Positions 56,221 to 64,000 of a stretch of DNA of 64,000 bases are shown here, piece by piece (position 1 is the stretch's first letter; every line of letters starts with the position of its first letter). The translations under genes and the position numbers were made by a program. The stretch covers positions 350,836-414,835 of the forward strand of contig NZ_JAAXMS010000007.1 of the NCBI RefSeq assembly GCF_012290005.1, read 5' to 3'. Origin of the DNA: Crateriforma spongiae. GTDB lineage: Bacteria > Planctomycetota > Planctomycetia > Pirellulales > Pirellulaceae. A model generated the notes under the pieces. That model worked only from the letters and a program-made list of their open reading frames with translations, had not been told where the DNA came from and searched no databases.

Positions 56221-58188
56221 ATGCGATCGCGTCCGGATCGATGCGTTCGTCGGTGTCGGGCCCTGGCCGCGTCGCTGTTGATCGGATGGGCATCAATGAA
56301 TGCCGTGCCGTGTTTGGCGCAGACCGGCGGCAATGGGGCCGACGAAGTCTCCGGTGCCCAAACGGCCGGCCGCGACGTTCCGGTCCGCCAGACGATCGCT
56401 GAATTGATCGAAAAATTGGGACACCCCAATTACGTCAGTCGCCAGAGAGCCAAAGCGGCGCTTCAGCGATATGGTTTGGAAGCACTCGATCAACTTCAAC
56501 AAGCCAGCGATCATCCGGACAACCAGATCGCCATGTCGGTTCGGCGTCTGATCGCCAGCCGATCGATACGTTGGTCGGGCCCCTTGGATCCGGAACCGGT
56601 TCGCAAGACGTTGACCGGTTATGGCAGCTTGGCGATCAACGACCGTCAGTCGCGGATCGAACGCTTGGCCGATCTGCCGGATGAAATGGCAACCGCAGCC
56701 CTGGCCCGCCTGGCACGCTTTGAAACCGATCCACGGCTCAGCCTGTTCGCCGCAATCGCGTTGATGGAACAGCCGACGCCAGCGGATCTGACGACCCAGC
56801 GCAAGCGTGCCAAGACCATCTTGGACACGATCGGGCAGTCCGACCGAGTCGCCAGTCAATGGTTGCGGCTTTATGCGTCGGACTTAGCGGACAATCAATT
56901 CGCACTGCAGCAATGGATGGATTTATTGGCGATACATCGCCGCCAGCTTGATCGACACGCCGACCATCAATTGGATTCGGATCTGTTGCTGCGTTTCGTG
57001 CGTGTCTTGTCCGCGGGCGCCGCCCAGCAGGGGCATGTCGAAGATGCTTTACGATTGGCGACGGCGAACTTGGATTTGGTTTCTCCGGTGCCCAACGAAT
57101 TGACCGACGCTTGCACCTGGGCGCTCGAACATCATCTGGATCCATTGGTTTTTGAATTGCACCGGATGCATCCCAGTCTGTTCGACAAAGATCCGGTTTT
57201 ACTTTATGGCGTGGCCGAAGCGCACACCAAGCTGGGCAATGATTCGCTGGCCGAAAAATTCGCGGCGGCGGCTTTGGATACCAACCCAATACCAACGGAT
57301 GAATCGGAGCGAGATGAGCTGGGGGCTCAGGAGGTCAAGACCCGCGCCGCCAGACACCTGAAGGTTGCCACGGATTTGCGGGACCGAGGGTTCTTTCGCT
57401 GGGCTGAGCGAGAGTTCAGTTTCGTGATCGACCGCTTTGAAATCGAATCGATCGAAGGCGCGATGGCTCGAAAACTGCTGGGCGAAATGCACTCGGATTT
57501 GTTCCAGCATGCACAGGTGATCGACGTCTTGGAACCGCTGATCCAGCGGCTTGCTATCGATGGTGAATTGAAACAACGGATGGACGTCCGTGACATTTCA
57601 TTGGTCGATATGCGTGCTTTGGCCGCCTACCACCGCGGGTTGTTGGCGAAAGAGCGTGGCGATTCGGAAGCCGCACGTGCCGCGTTCGAAGTTGCTTTTC
57701 AAGAAGGTTATCGGCAACGCATCGACGCGTTGATCGCGATGTACCACTTGGACGGTGACGACGATTATCGACGCAGTGTGCGTCAGATGCTGGCTCGCGA
57801 AACGCTGGGCCATGAACGCAAAATCGCCGACGCCGATCGTGGCGGCAAAGGCCGATTCATGTTGCGAAAGAACGATGATTTGCTGGCCCAGGCACTGAAT
57901 GACTATGCGTGGTTGGTCAGCAACACGACCGGTGATTTTGACAAGGCACTGCGTTGCAGCCAGCGATCCATCGAATTGATGGGCCAGCGCGCGACGCTGA
58001 TGGACACCCTGGCCCGATGCCATTTTGCCCTGGGGGAACTGGACGCTGCGGTGCAGTGGCAGCGCCGGGCCGTGGCCGCCCAGCCACACTTTCCGCCGCT
58101 GAAGCGTCAGTTGGATGAATTCGAATCTGCTTTGAAAGATTCGCAGGCAGCCGATTCACCATCGCCCGAATCCCCCGCCACGCCGTAG
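56221..58188 (+). CDS. secreted HEAT/TPR-repeat protein
   Basis: A 655-residue protein. ATG 56221 leads into a signal peptide (RCRALAASLLIGWASMNAVPCLAQ); a TTG at 56131 and an ATG at 56143 would add residues before it. A HEAT-like pair opens the mature protein (LIEKLGHPNYVSRQRAKAALQRYGLEALDQL), and helical repeats fill the rest, with TPR-like blocks at the end (NDYAWLVSNTTGDFDKALRCSQRSIEL, TLARCHFALGELDAAVQWQRRAV). It probably forms a protein-interaction scaffold in the periplasm with the preceding propeller lipoprotein (129-bp gap). The function is unknown. Confidence 0.78.
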   Translation: MRSRPDRCVRRCRALAASLLIGWASMNAVPCLAQTGGNGADEVSGAQTAGRDVPVRQTIAELIEKLGHPNYVSRQRAKAALQRYGLEALDQLQQASDHPDNQIAMSVRRLIASRSIRWSGPLDPEPVRKTLTGYGSLAINDRQSRIERLADLPDEMATAALARLARFETDPRLSLFAAIALMEQPTPADLTTQRKRAKTILDTIGQSDRVASQWLRLYASDLADNQFALQQWMDLLAIHRRQLDRHADHQLDSDLLLRFVRVLSAGAAQQGHVEDALRLATANLDLVSPVPNELTDACTWALEHHLDPLVFELHRMHPSLFDKDPVLLYGVAEAHTKLGNDSLAEKFAAAALDTNPIPTDESERDELGAQEVKTRAARHLKVATDLRDRGFFRWAEREFSFVIDRFEIESIEGAMARKLLGEMHSDLFQHAQVIDVLEPLIQRLAIDGELKQRMDVRDISLVDMRALAAYHRGLLAKERGDSEAARAAFEVAFQEGYRQRIDALIAMYHLDGDDDYRRSVRQMLARETLGHERKIADADRGGKGRFMLRKNDDLLAQALNDYAWLVSNTTGDFDKALRCSQRSIELMGQRATLMDTLARCHFALGELDAAVQWQRRAVAAQPHFPPLKRQLDEFESALKDSQAADSPSPESPATP

Positions 58189-58199
58189 CGTGGCAGCAT

Positions 58200-58227
58200 G
58201 GTTGGTCATCGCGGTTCTAGACCAACC
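58200..58227. terminator. hairpin between convergent genes, possible bidirectional terminator
   Basis: GGTTGGTC (58200-58207) pairs with GACCAACC (58220-58227), a perfect 8-bp stem with a 12-nt loop, in the 48-bp space between the TPR gene and the convergent ThuA gene. No T-tract follows on either strand, so termination would be weak or factor-dependent. Confidence 0.4.
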
Positions 58228-58236
58228 GCCGGCGTA

Positions 58237-59229
58237 TCAGCGTTTGCGAGATTCGTAGGGCCCGGGGAAATCCTGGGGGATTTCGGTCAGCGTCACGTCA
58301 CCGGTCGCGGCCCATTCGGTGCCGCGCAGCATCGTGGTGATGAAGCCGGTGCAGGCAAATGATTTGTCGTCATGGCCCATCGGCGTGTGAAAGACTCGGC
58401 CGTCGCCATAGTGGATCGTCATGATCATCGGTTCGTGACGGCCCGTTCCACGGTATTTGGGGTCCGCGTAGGCCGTCGCCAAGATGTGCATGTTTTCCGC
58501 CGGTCCACGCAGCTTTTGATACAGCTCGTCCTGCACGTGCAACCACGCCCGCGGCATTCCTCGCGTGATCGGGTGGTCGGCATCGCGGACCACGATTTGA
58601 TATTCATGCTGGGGGCCGTGAGATCCGCCGCCTCCGGGCGTCATGTCTCGAACGACTTCGCCTTGTTCGTTGACGTAGACGTAGGGGCCGGATTTTTCAT
58701 TGCGTCCGTCCCAGCCGCCCAAGCCGATCATGCGATTGAATTCCAGCCAATTACCAAAACTGTTGTCTGCGGCATGAACGATGACCAAACCACCGCCGTT
58801 GGCAACGAATTTTTCCAAGGCCTGCTGGGTTTCTTCCGGCCAAGGTGCCGCTTTCCATCCGAAATTACTGACCACGACGTCGTAAGCGGCGAAATCCGGT
58901 TTGAAGTCTGGGTCGGGCTTCGGTTCCGACAGGTCCTGATACTCCTTGCCGTCGTCCAGCGGATACTCTTCCAACAATTTGCCACCTTTCCAGGTGAACT
59001 TGCTGCGGTTGACGTCCACCGTGAATCGTCCCGACGCTTCGTAGAAGTCACGCATCATGGCCGTCGTTTTGGGCCACGCGGTGTGATTGTTCTGGCCATC
59101 GATGATCAACAGCTTCAATTTGGTATCGTCCGCATCGGCGGCCGAAACGGTGGTCGGAGCGATGGAAAAGGACACTACAAAGGCCGCCAACGCGACGCGG
59201 GGCCATGACATCAGGCGGGGAACGGGCAT
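58237..59229 (-). CDS. ThuA-domain protein, secreted
   Basis: A 330-residue protein from ATG 59229, just before a signal peptide (WPRVALAAFVVSFSIAPTTVSA). ThuA (class I glutamine-amidotransferase-like fold) features are LLIIDGQNNHTAWPKTTAMM, YDVVVSNFGWKAAPWPEETQQAL and GGGLVIVHAADNSFGNW, which resembles the conserved elbow, then the His of DHPITRGMPRAW. Planctomycete genomes have many ThuA paralogues linked to carbohydrate use; the catalysed reaction is uncertain. It converges with the TPR gene and is divergent from rlmKL. Confidence 0.9.
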   Translation of the reverse strand: MPVPRLMSWPRVALAAFVVSFSIAPTTVSAADADDTKLKLLIIDGQNNHTAWPKTTAMMRDFYEASGRFTVDVNRSKFTWKGGKLLEEYPLDDGKEYQDLSEPKPDPDFKPDFAAYDVVVSNFGWKAAPWPEETQQALEKFVANGGGLVIVHAADNSFGNWLEFNRMIGLGGWDGRNEKSGPYVYVNEQGEVVRDMTPGGGGSHGPQHEYQIVVRDADHPITRGMPRAWLHVQDELYQKLRGPAENMHILATAYADPKYRGTGRHEPMIMTIHYGDGRVFHTPMGHDDKSFACTGFITTMLRGTEWAATGDVTLTEIPQDFPGPYESRKR

Positions 59230-59287
59230 CGTTGTTTTGTCATCGGGTGGGGAAAGCGGACGGGGAAGTCTACGATTGTAGTGTCTG

Positions 59288-61690
59288 GTGCCGACACACA
59301 ATGTGATTTTGACGAGAGAGCCCTTGGATCGCCCACCCCTGCGTTTGATTGCCGCATGTTCCTTCGGACTTGAAGCGGTCGTCCGGCGCGAATTGCACAC
59401 GCTTGGCATCGAGGCGGAAGTCGACGGGGACGGCCAAGTCATCTTCGAAGGCGATTGGGACACGGTCGTTCGTGCGAACCTTTGGCTGCGTTGTGCCGAT
59501 CGTGTCCTGGTGTGCGTCGCCCGGTTCACGGCCCCGGATTTTGACACGCTGTTTGAAAAAACGCGGGGACTGAATTGGGGCGAATGGATTCCTGTTGACG
59601 GGCGTTTTCCCGTCACCGGTCGGTCGGTGCGATCGGAACTTTCCAGCGTTCCGGCCTGTCAACGTACCGTCAAACGCGCCATCGTCGACGCCCTGCGTCG
59701 TGACCACCAAGCCAACGATCTGGTCGAAACCGCGGCCACCTACGAAGTCAATGTCAGCCTGATCAAAGACATTGCGACGCTGACCATCGACACTTCCGGG
59801 GCCAGCCTGCATCGACGTGGATACCGGCGTGACCCATCGCGTGGACCGCTGAAAGAAACATTGGCCGCCGCCACTGTATTGCTTAGCCACTGGGAATCGG
59901 GACGCCCGTTTTGCGATCCGTTTTGCGGCACCGGAACGATTCCAATCGAAGCCGCTTGGATCGCCCGAAACATTGCACCGGGGGTGATGCGTTCGTTCGC
60001 TCTGGAGGACTGGCCGGCGATTCCCAACGACTTGCGGGGCGACTTGCGTCGCGACGCGGTCACCCTGCAAACGCCATCCGTGTCACCCACCCTGCTAGCA
60101 ACCGACATCAATCCGAAAGTTCTGCGCGCCGCCCGCGACAACGCCGTTCGGGCAGGCGTCGAAGCAGACATCCATTTCGAAGCCAAAGCGTTTTCCGAAT
60201 TCACCAGTCGCCGTCGGTTCGGATGTCTGATCACCCATCCGCCTGAGGGAAATCCGTCCGCGGGTTCCGGATCACGTTACCCGGTTTCGCGAGGGGGCCG
60301 GACGCCGCGACCGACGAAGTCCGATCACCGATCATCCGCCGACCGATCGGCCCGCGTGACCCGAGAATTGGATGCGTTGTTCGAAGCGTTTCCCGATGTC
60401 TTTCGGCGGTTGCCGACGTGGTCGCATTTCTTACTGACCGCGTACCCGGGGCTGGAACGTTTGTTGGGGCGAAAGGCCGATCGGCGACGCAAGTTGTACA
60501 ACGGCAACGTCGCCTGCACGTTGTTTCAATTCCATGGACCCAAGCCCGTGGTCGAAGTCCGCCAGGCCGGCGCCGATGCGGAACAACCGTCTTCGGATCC
60601 AACATCCACGCCGTCCGCTGGTAACGTCGACGGGACAACAAACGAATCGAGCAAGCCCGCGGGAAAAGCACCCGAAATTCAAGCATCCGAATCACAAACT
60701 CTGGTGCACGCATCCGGCGGGGCAGCATTCGGGCAATTGCCCGAAAAGGCCCACCATCAAGCTGACCTGTTCGCCAGTCGTTTGGCCAAGCGAGCCCGGC
60801 ATTTGCGCCGCTGGCCCACCAAACGCGGGATCACTTGTTATCGCTTGTACGAAAAAGACGTTCCAGAGATTCCGCTGGTTGTCGATCGGTACGAAGATTG
60901 TCTGCACATCACCGAATACGAACGTCCGCACGATCGTGATCCAGCACAGCACGCCAATTGGTTGGACTTGATGGTCGAAACCGCAGCGAAAACGCTGGAC
61001 GTTGCACCGGAGAATGCGTTTTTGAAGTCGCGGCGCCGCCAACGAGGGAAGACTCAGCATGAAAAACAGGCGGTGCAGGGACGACGCCTTGTGGTCCAAG
61101 AAGACGGACTAAAATTCCTGGTCAACTTATCGGACTATGTCGACACCGGATTGTTTTTGGATCATCGCGTCACCCGGCATATGGTGCGGCAACAGGCCGA
61201 CGGCACCCGGTTCTTGAATCTGTTTGCTTACACCGGTTCGTTTTCTGTCTACGCGGCCGCGGGTGGCGCTAAGTCGACGACCAGCGTTGATTTGTCGAAC
61301 ACTTACACCGACTGGGCCACCGAGAACCTGCGATTGAACGGTTTCGAATCCGACAACCATCGCGTGATCACATCCGACGTAGCGGAATTCTTAGCGAATC
61401 ATCCCGCCGGTCAGTGCTATGACCTTGTCGTGGTGGATCCGCCGACGTTTTCCAACAGCAAACGCACCGAAAACGTTTGGGATGTCCAGCGTGACGCCCT
61501 GCCCTTACTGGAAACTGTGATTCCGTTGGTTCGTCCAGGTGGCGTGATCTATTTTTCCACCAACTTCCGACGATTCAAATTTGACCAGGACGCTTTGGAT
61601 GTTCAGTCCGTGATCGAGATCAGTCGCCAGACCGTTCCCGAAGACTATCGGAATCGGCGGATCCATCGCTGCTGGCGTATCGTACGATAA
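59288..61690 (+). CDS. rlmL: bifunctional 23S rRNA methyltransferase RlmKL
   Basis: An 800-residue protein from GTG 59288. The THUMP-containing N-terminal half corresponds to RlmL (m2G2445) and the C-terminal half to RlmK (m7G2069). The SAM loop of RlmL is CDPFCGTGTIPIEAAWIARN. The RlmL catalytic motif IV, normally NPPYG, reads HPPEG (H317-P-P-E320), so both the Asn and the Tyr are replaced. The RlmK half is intact: FLNLFAYTGSFSVYAAAGGA and VVVDPPTFSNSK. About 80 low-complexity residues (about 420-490) separate the halves, longer than in E. coli (702 residues). RlmL activity is therefore doubtful while RlmK activity is likely. Confidence 0.93.
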   Translation: MPTHNVILTREPLDRPPLRLIAACSFGLEAVVRRELHTLGIEAEVDGDGQVIFEGDWDTVVRANLWLRCADRVLVCVARFTAPDFDTLFEKTRGLNWGEWIPVDGRFPVTGRSVRSELSSVPACQRTVKRAIVDALRRDHQANDLVETAATYEVNVSLIKDIATLTIDTSGASLHRRGYRRDPSRGPLKETLAAATVLLSHWESGRPFCDPFCGTGTIPIEAAWIARNIAPGVMRSFALEDWPAIPNDLRGDLRRDAVTLQTPSVSPTLLATDINPKVLRAARDNAVRAGVEADIHFEAKAFSEFTSRRRFGCLITHPPEGNPSAGSGSRYPVSRGGRTPRPTKSDHRSSADRSARVTRELDALFEAFPDVFRRLPTWSHFLLTAYPGLERLLGRKADRRRKLYNGNVACTLFQFHGPKPVVEVRQAGADAEQPSSDPTSTPSAGNVDGTTNESSKPAGKAPEIQASESQTLVHASGGAAFGQLPEKAHHQADLFASRLAKRARHLRRWPTKRGITCYRLYEKDVPEIPLVVDRYEDCLHITEYERPHDRDPAQHANWLDLMVETAAKTLDVAPENAFLKSRRRQRGKTQHEKQAVQGRRLVVQEDGLKFLVNLSDYVDTGLFLDHRVTRHMVRQQADGTRFLNLFAYTGSFSVYAAAGGAKSTTSVDLSNTYTDWATENLRLNGFESDNHRVITSDVAEFLANHPAGQCYDLVVVDPPTFSNSKRTENVWDVQRDALPLLETVIPLVRPGGVIYFSTNFRRFKFDQDALDVQSVIEISRQTVPEDYRNRRIHRCWRIVR

Positions 61691-61954
61691 GCCTGATTCC
61701 GGCCCACCCAAAAAGAAGACTGGCACTGAAATCGGCTCGGCGAATCGTTTGCATCGTTGATCGGCTTCGACGCTATTGGTGGCTCCCGCGCCTTTGTGTT
61801 GTTCGTGTTCCCCCATTCGATCCCAAGTGGCATCACTTAGCAGCCCGACTTGTCGGTGACGATTCCGATACGCTGTGCACGTCCGTCTTGATACACACAG
61901 GTGCCGTGGCATCGGCACTTTGTTCCAACAACCGCAGATAGGAAGATTCGCAAG

Positions 61955-62671
61955 ATGCGCAGCGACGACTCAGGGACCAATCCCTATGCCACCCCAAGTC
62001 CACTGAGCGTCGAGTCCAGTCAGAACGCGAGCTTTGTTGGTACGGACGAAGACCTGCATCCCTTTCGTACCATTTGGACATCGCCGCGGCGGACCGTTCG
62101 TCAGATTGTTTCGATCGATCCAAAGCTTTACGTCGTGCCTTTGGCTTGTCTGGCGGGGGTTGGCGAAACGCTGGATCGGGCGTCGACGCGAAACGCGGGC
62201 GACGATCTTCCCCTGGCCGCGATCCTTGGAATCGCGATTCTGATCGGACCCTTGGCGGGGTTATTCAGTCTATGGATCGGTTCGCATTTGGTCCGCTTTT
62301 CCGGCAGTTGGATCGGAGGCGTCGCCAGTCGCGAACACATCAAGACGGCCATTGCCTGGGCATCGGTTCCGTCGATCGCCGCGCTGCCTTTGTGGATACC
62401 CCAGATCGTTTTGTTCGGTTCGGACCTGTTCACTCAGGAGACGCCGGGGCTTGAGGCACAACCCATGCTGTTGATCCCGTTCTTGGCGTTTGCGTTGGTC
62501 GAGCTGGTGTTGGGTGTCTGGGCATTCGTATTGCTTTGCAACACGATCGCAGAGGTCCAGGGTTTCCGATCCGCTTGGCGAGGGTTCGGGAATCTGATCC
62601 TGGCCGGGGCCGTTGTGGTCGTTCCGTTGCTAGGACTCGTCCTCGTGGTCGCCATGCTTTCGAATGCATAA
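61955..62671 (+). CDS. YIP1-family membrane protein
   Basis: A 238-residue protein from ATG 61955, with a good AGGAAGA ribosome-binding site upstream. The first 55 residues are hydrophilic (TNPYATPSPLSVESSQ), and then FRTIWTSPRRTVRQIVSID is the typical opening of YIP1 domains. About five membrane helices follow (LPLAAILGIAILIGPLAGLFSLW, IAALPLWIPQIVLFG, LLIPFLAFALVELVLGVWAFVLL and a last one near LAGAVVVVPLLGLVLVVAML). The bacterial function is unknown. It marks the end of the high-GC chromosomal block before the lower-GC tail of the window. Confidence 0.85.
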   Translation: MRSDDSGTNPYATPSPLSVESSQNASFVGTDEDLHPFRTIWTSPRRTVRQIVSIDPKLYVVPLACLAGVGETLDRASTRNAGDDLPLAAILGIAILIGPLAGLFSLWIGSHLVRFSGSWIGGVASREHIKTAIAWASVPSIAALPLWIPQIVLFGSDLFTQETPGLEAQPMLLIPFLAFALVELVLGVWAFVLLCNTIAEVQGFRSAWRGFGNLILAGAVVVVPLLGLVLVVAMLSNA

Positions 62672-63193
62672 TCGAATCGGCCCCATGATCGGTCCGGCAG
62701 CGGACGATCGGATTCCGAGCGGATGTCGTGCCCAATCACCAGCCGCTAGCATCCAGTGCACTCAAGAGACATGGCGTTCCCATGACAAACGGCGGTAATG
62801 ACGTGGATCATCAGTAATCGCCCACGGCAGCCGAAAAAGGTCCCCGGCGATCCAGTGCTTCAACGGCACCCGTTGGACGGGAAAAACCGGACCTCGCCCC
62901 CTGAATCCGCTGACTCTGCTACACCGGTGCAATTCCCGTCATTTTGGAGACCAGGAGAATCGCCAAATGATGTAGAAGGATTTCCGTGTCCCAGCCGTCC
63001 GCCCCCTCATGGTCGACACGCCCCAAGTCTTGGCAGAATCCGTGACTTGCCGCTCCGCCGACTTGGGGGAACAGATAGAATGCAGAGCACGTGAGGGGAA
63101 GTCGGACCGGAGCGAATCTGGTGAAGCCAATACCAACGGGCATTCTCCCCGACTCCGATGAAGAATCCAGAGTTACCCGACTGAACTTCGAAC
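62672..63193. other. 522-bp gap before the GIY-YIG gene; one hairpin
   Basis: Sixteen bases after the YIP1 stop, a hairpin (GATC-GTCCG / CGGAC-GATC with a GCAG loop, 62687-62709) may end that transcript. A GTTACC sequence at 63172-63177 resembles the inner core of an integron attC 3' end. A minus-strand frame spans 62919-63284 but has no recognisable domain or start signal. No gene could be supported. Confidence 0.4.
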
Positions 63194-63922
63194 ATGAACC
63201 GGCTACTCGCAATCGGCTTTCAACTCGCGGGGCACTGGATTCTGGACGATGACGGCCTCGCACTCCAAATGGTGCGGCATGCAAATCAAACGAATGTGCT
63301 TTACGCTTTTTGCTGCGATGGCGACGTCAAGTATGTCGGCAAGACTACGCAATCCCTGGCATCGCGGCTTTACGGCTACCGCAAGCCTAGTCCGACTCAA
63401 TCTACGAATCAGCGAAACCATCGGTTAATCTGTGAGCACCTTTCCGCGGGTGCGGCGGTCGACATATTCGCTTTACCCGACAACGGACTGCTGCATTACG
63501 GCGACTTCCATGTAAACCTTGCCGCCGGATTGGAGGATAGTATCATTTCGATCCTCAAACCAGAATGGAATGGTTCTCGGACTACACCGGTCGAACCACC
63601 GTGTACGCCAGTTTCGCAAACCGCGTTGGCTGATTTCAACTTCACGCTCCACAAAACGTACTTCCGCTGTGGATTCTTCAATGTGTCCGTTGACTACGAA
63701 TCGCTGTTTGCGGGTGACGGCGAGCAAATTGACATATTCTGCGGCGACGCTACATCACCCATCATCGGAGCAATCAATCGCCGTGCGAATCTCAACTCGA
63801 CGCCGCGAATTATGGGCGGAACGCTTTTGCGCGACTGGTTCCAATCGCATGCATCGATACTGTCTGACATGCATGTCACTGTACAAACTCCGAACGAAAT
63901 CCGAGTCCGAGAAGGCGGGTAA
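63194..63922 (+). CDS. GIY-YIG nuclease-fold protein
   Basis: A 242-residue protein from ATG 63194. The GIY-YIG domain fills about residues 34-130: LYAFCCDGDVKYVGKTT gives the two Tyr motifs (LYA and YVG), R58 in SLASRLY matches the catalytic Arg, and E114 in LEDSIISILKPEWNG is the catalytic Glu before the LxPxWN end. The C-terminal 110 residues are unrecognised (DFNFTLHKTYFRCGFFNVSV). The GC content sampled here is about 53%, against about 60-70% in the preceding genes. The stop TAA runs into an attC-like dyad. It could be a selfish or defence nuclease carried as an integron cassette. Confidence 0.78.
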   Translation: MNRLLAIGFQLAGHWILDDDGLALQMVRHANQTNVLYAFCCDGDVKYVGKTTQSLASRLYGYRKPSPTQSTNQRNHRLICEHLSAGAAVDIFALPDNGLLHYGDFHVNLAAGLEDSIISILKPEWNGSRTTPVEPPCTPVSQTALADFNFTLHKTYFRCGFFNVSVDYESLFAGDGEQIDIFCGDATSPIIGAINRRANLNSTPRIMGGTLLRDWFQSHASILSDMHVTVQTPNEIRVREGG

Positions 63923-64000
63923 CCATCGGATGCAACGGAGGACTCGGCCTTGTTGTTCGGTAGTTGGAAACCGTTCCGCTCGTCCCCGCTGATCCGTACC
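63918..64000. repeat. attC-like imperfect dyad directly after the GIY-YIG stop, truncated by the window edge
   Basis: The element starts inside the GIY-YIG stop codon (GGTAACCATCGGATGC) and ends at the edge with GATCCGTACC. The arms pair as GGTA/TACC, CGGAT/ATCCG, CGG/CCG and GGAC/GTCC, with unpaired bases on one side only (ACCAT), the asymmetry used by integrases. The layout, size of at least 83 bp, and overlap of stop and site match cassette recombination sites I remember from planctomycete genomes. The final core beyond 64000 is not visible. Confidence 0.6.

Noticed and set aside
63172..63177. GTTACC upstream of the GIY-YIG start as the end of a second attC site
   Set aside because: The matching 5' arm was not convincing; only AGTCGG/CCGACT pairs further in. 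Not called as a site.
62919..63284. 121-residue minus-strand frame in the gap before the GIY-YIG gene
   Set aside because: No domain, no start signal; it overlaps the start of the GIY-YIG gene. It may be a remnant of a cassette gene but cannot be supported.

Overview
The window looks like about 64 kb of a planctomycete chromosome, most likely from the Pirellulaceae (Rhodopirellula and relatives). The evidence is high GC content, formylglycine sulfatases, a secreted-cytochrome/DUF1549/DUF1553 gene next to a Tat-exported DUF1501 gene, small conserved hypotheticals, and many alternative start codons. Gene calls rest on translated motifs and remembered family features. No database search was run.

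Layout. 1-10.5 kb: end of a degenerate GspE/PilB-like ATPase, a methyltransferase, a membrane anti-sigma-like protein, a glycosyltransferase overlapping an exonuclease/endonuclease/phosphatase lipoprotein, a HAD phosphatase fused to a TreZ-type trehalohydrolase, and a rhomboid protease. 10.7-29.5 kb is mostly housekeeping: an A-type Fe-S carrier, gyrA, a TerB-like/CbxX AAA protein, an NPF-repeat TPR protein, glmS, a subtilase, recJ, rpmG, a stand-alone M41 peptidase, and a radical SAM/SPASM gene paired with protoporphyrinogen oxidase.

29.7-46.3 kb is a sulfated-polysaccharide locus. Its core is a minus-strand run of six genes ending in a strong terminator: UxaE-like epimerase, L-galactose-dehydrogenase-type aldo/keto reductase, L-galactonate-5-dehydrogenase-like enzyme, TIM-barrel isomerase, FucP-like symporter and GH29 fucosidase. 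A divergent AraC regulator sits upstream. Two sulfatases and the DUF1501/cytochrome pair flank it. Together the three oxidoreductase/epimerase genes can be read as a route from L-galactose (or its 6-deoxy analogue L-fucose) to a D-fructuronate-type acid; this is the main biological proposal here.

46.6-62.7 kb: a secreted hypothetical, a di-haem DUF1111 protein, NhaA with an exact five-residue histidine repeat, a LOG-family protein, a small ORF behind a sigma-54-type promoter, RuvX, a PQQ-propeller lipoprotein, a HEAT/TPR protein, a ThuA protein, a fused RlmKL methyltransferase and a YIP1 protein. 62.7-64 kb has lower GC, with a GIY-YIG gene whose stop codon runs into an attC-like dyad at the window edge. 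This suggests an integron cassette or a CALIN array. No tRNA, rRNA, insertion sequence or CRISPR array was seen.
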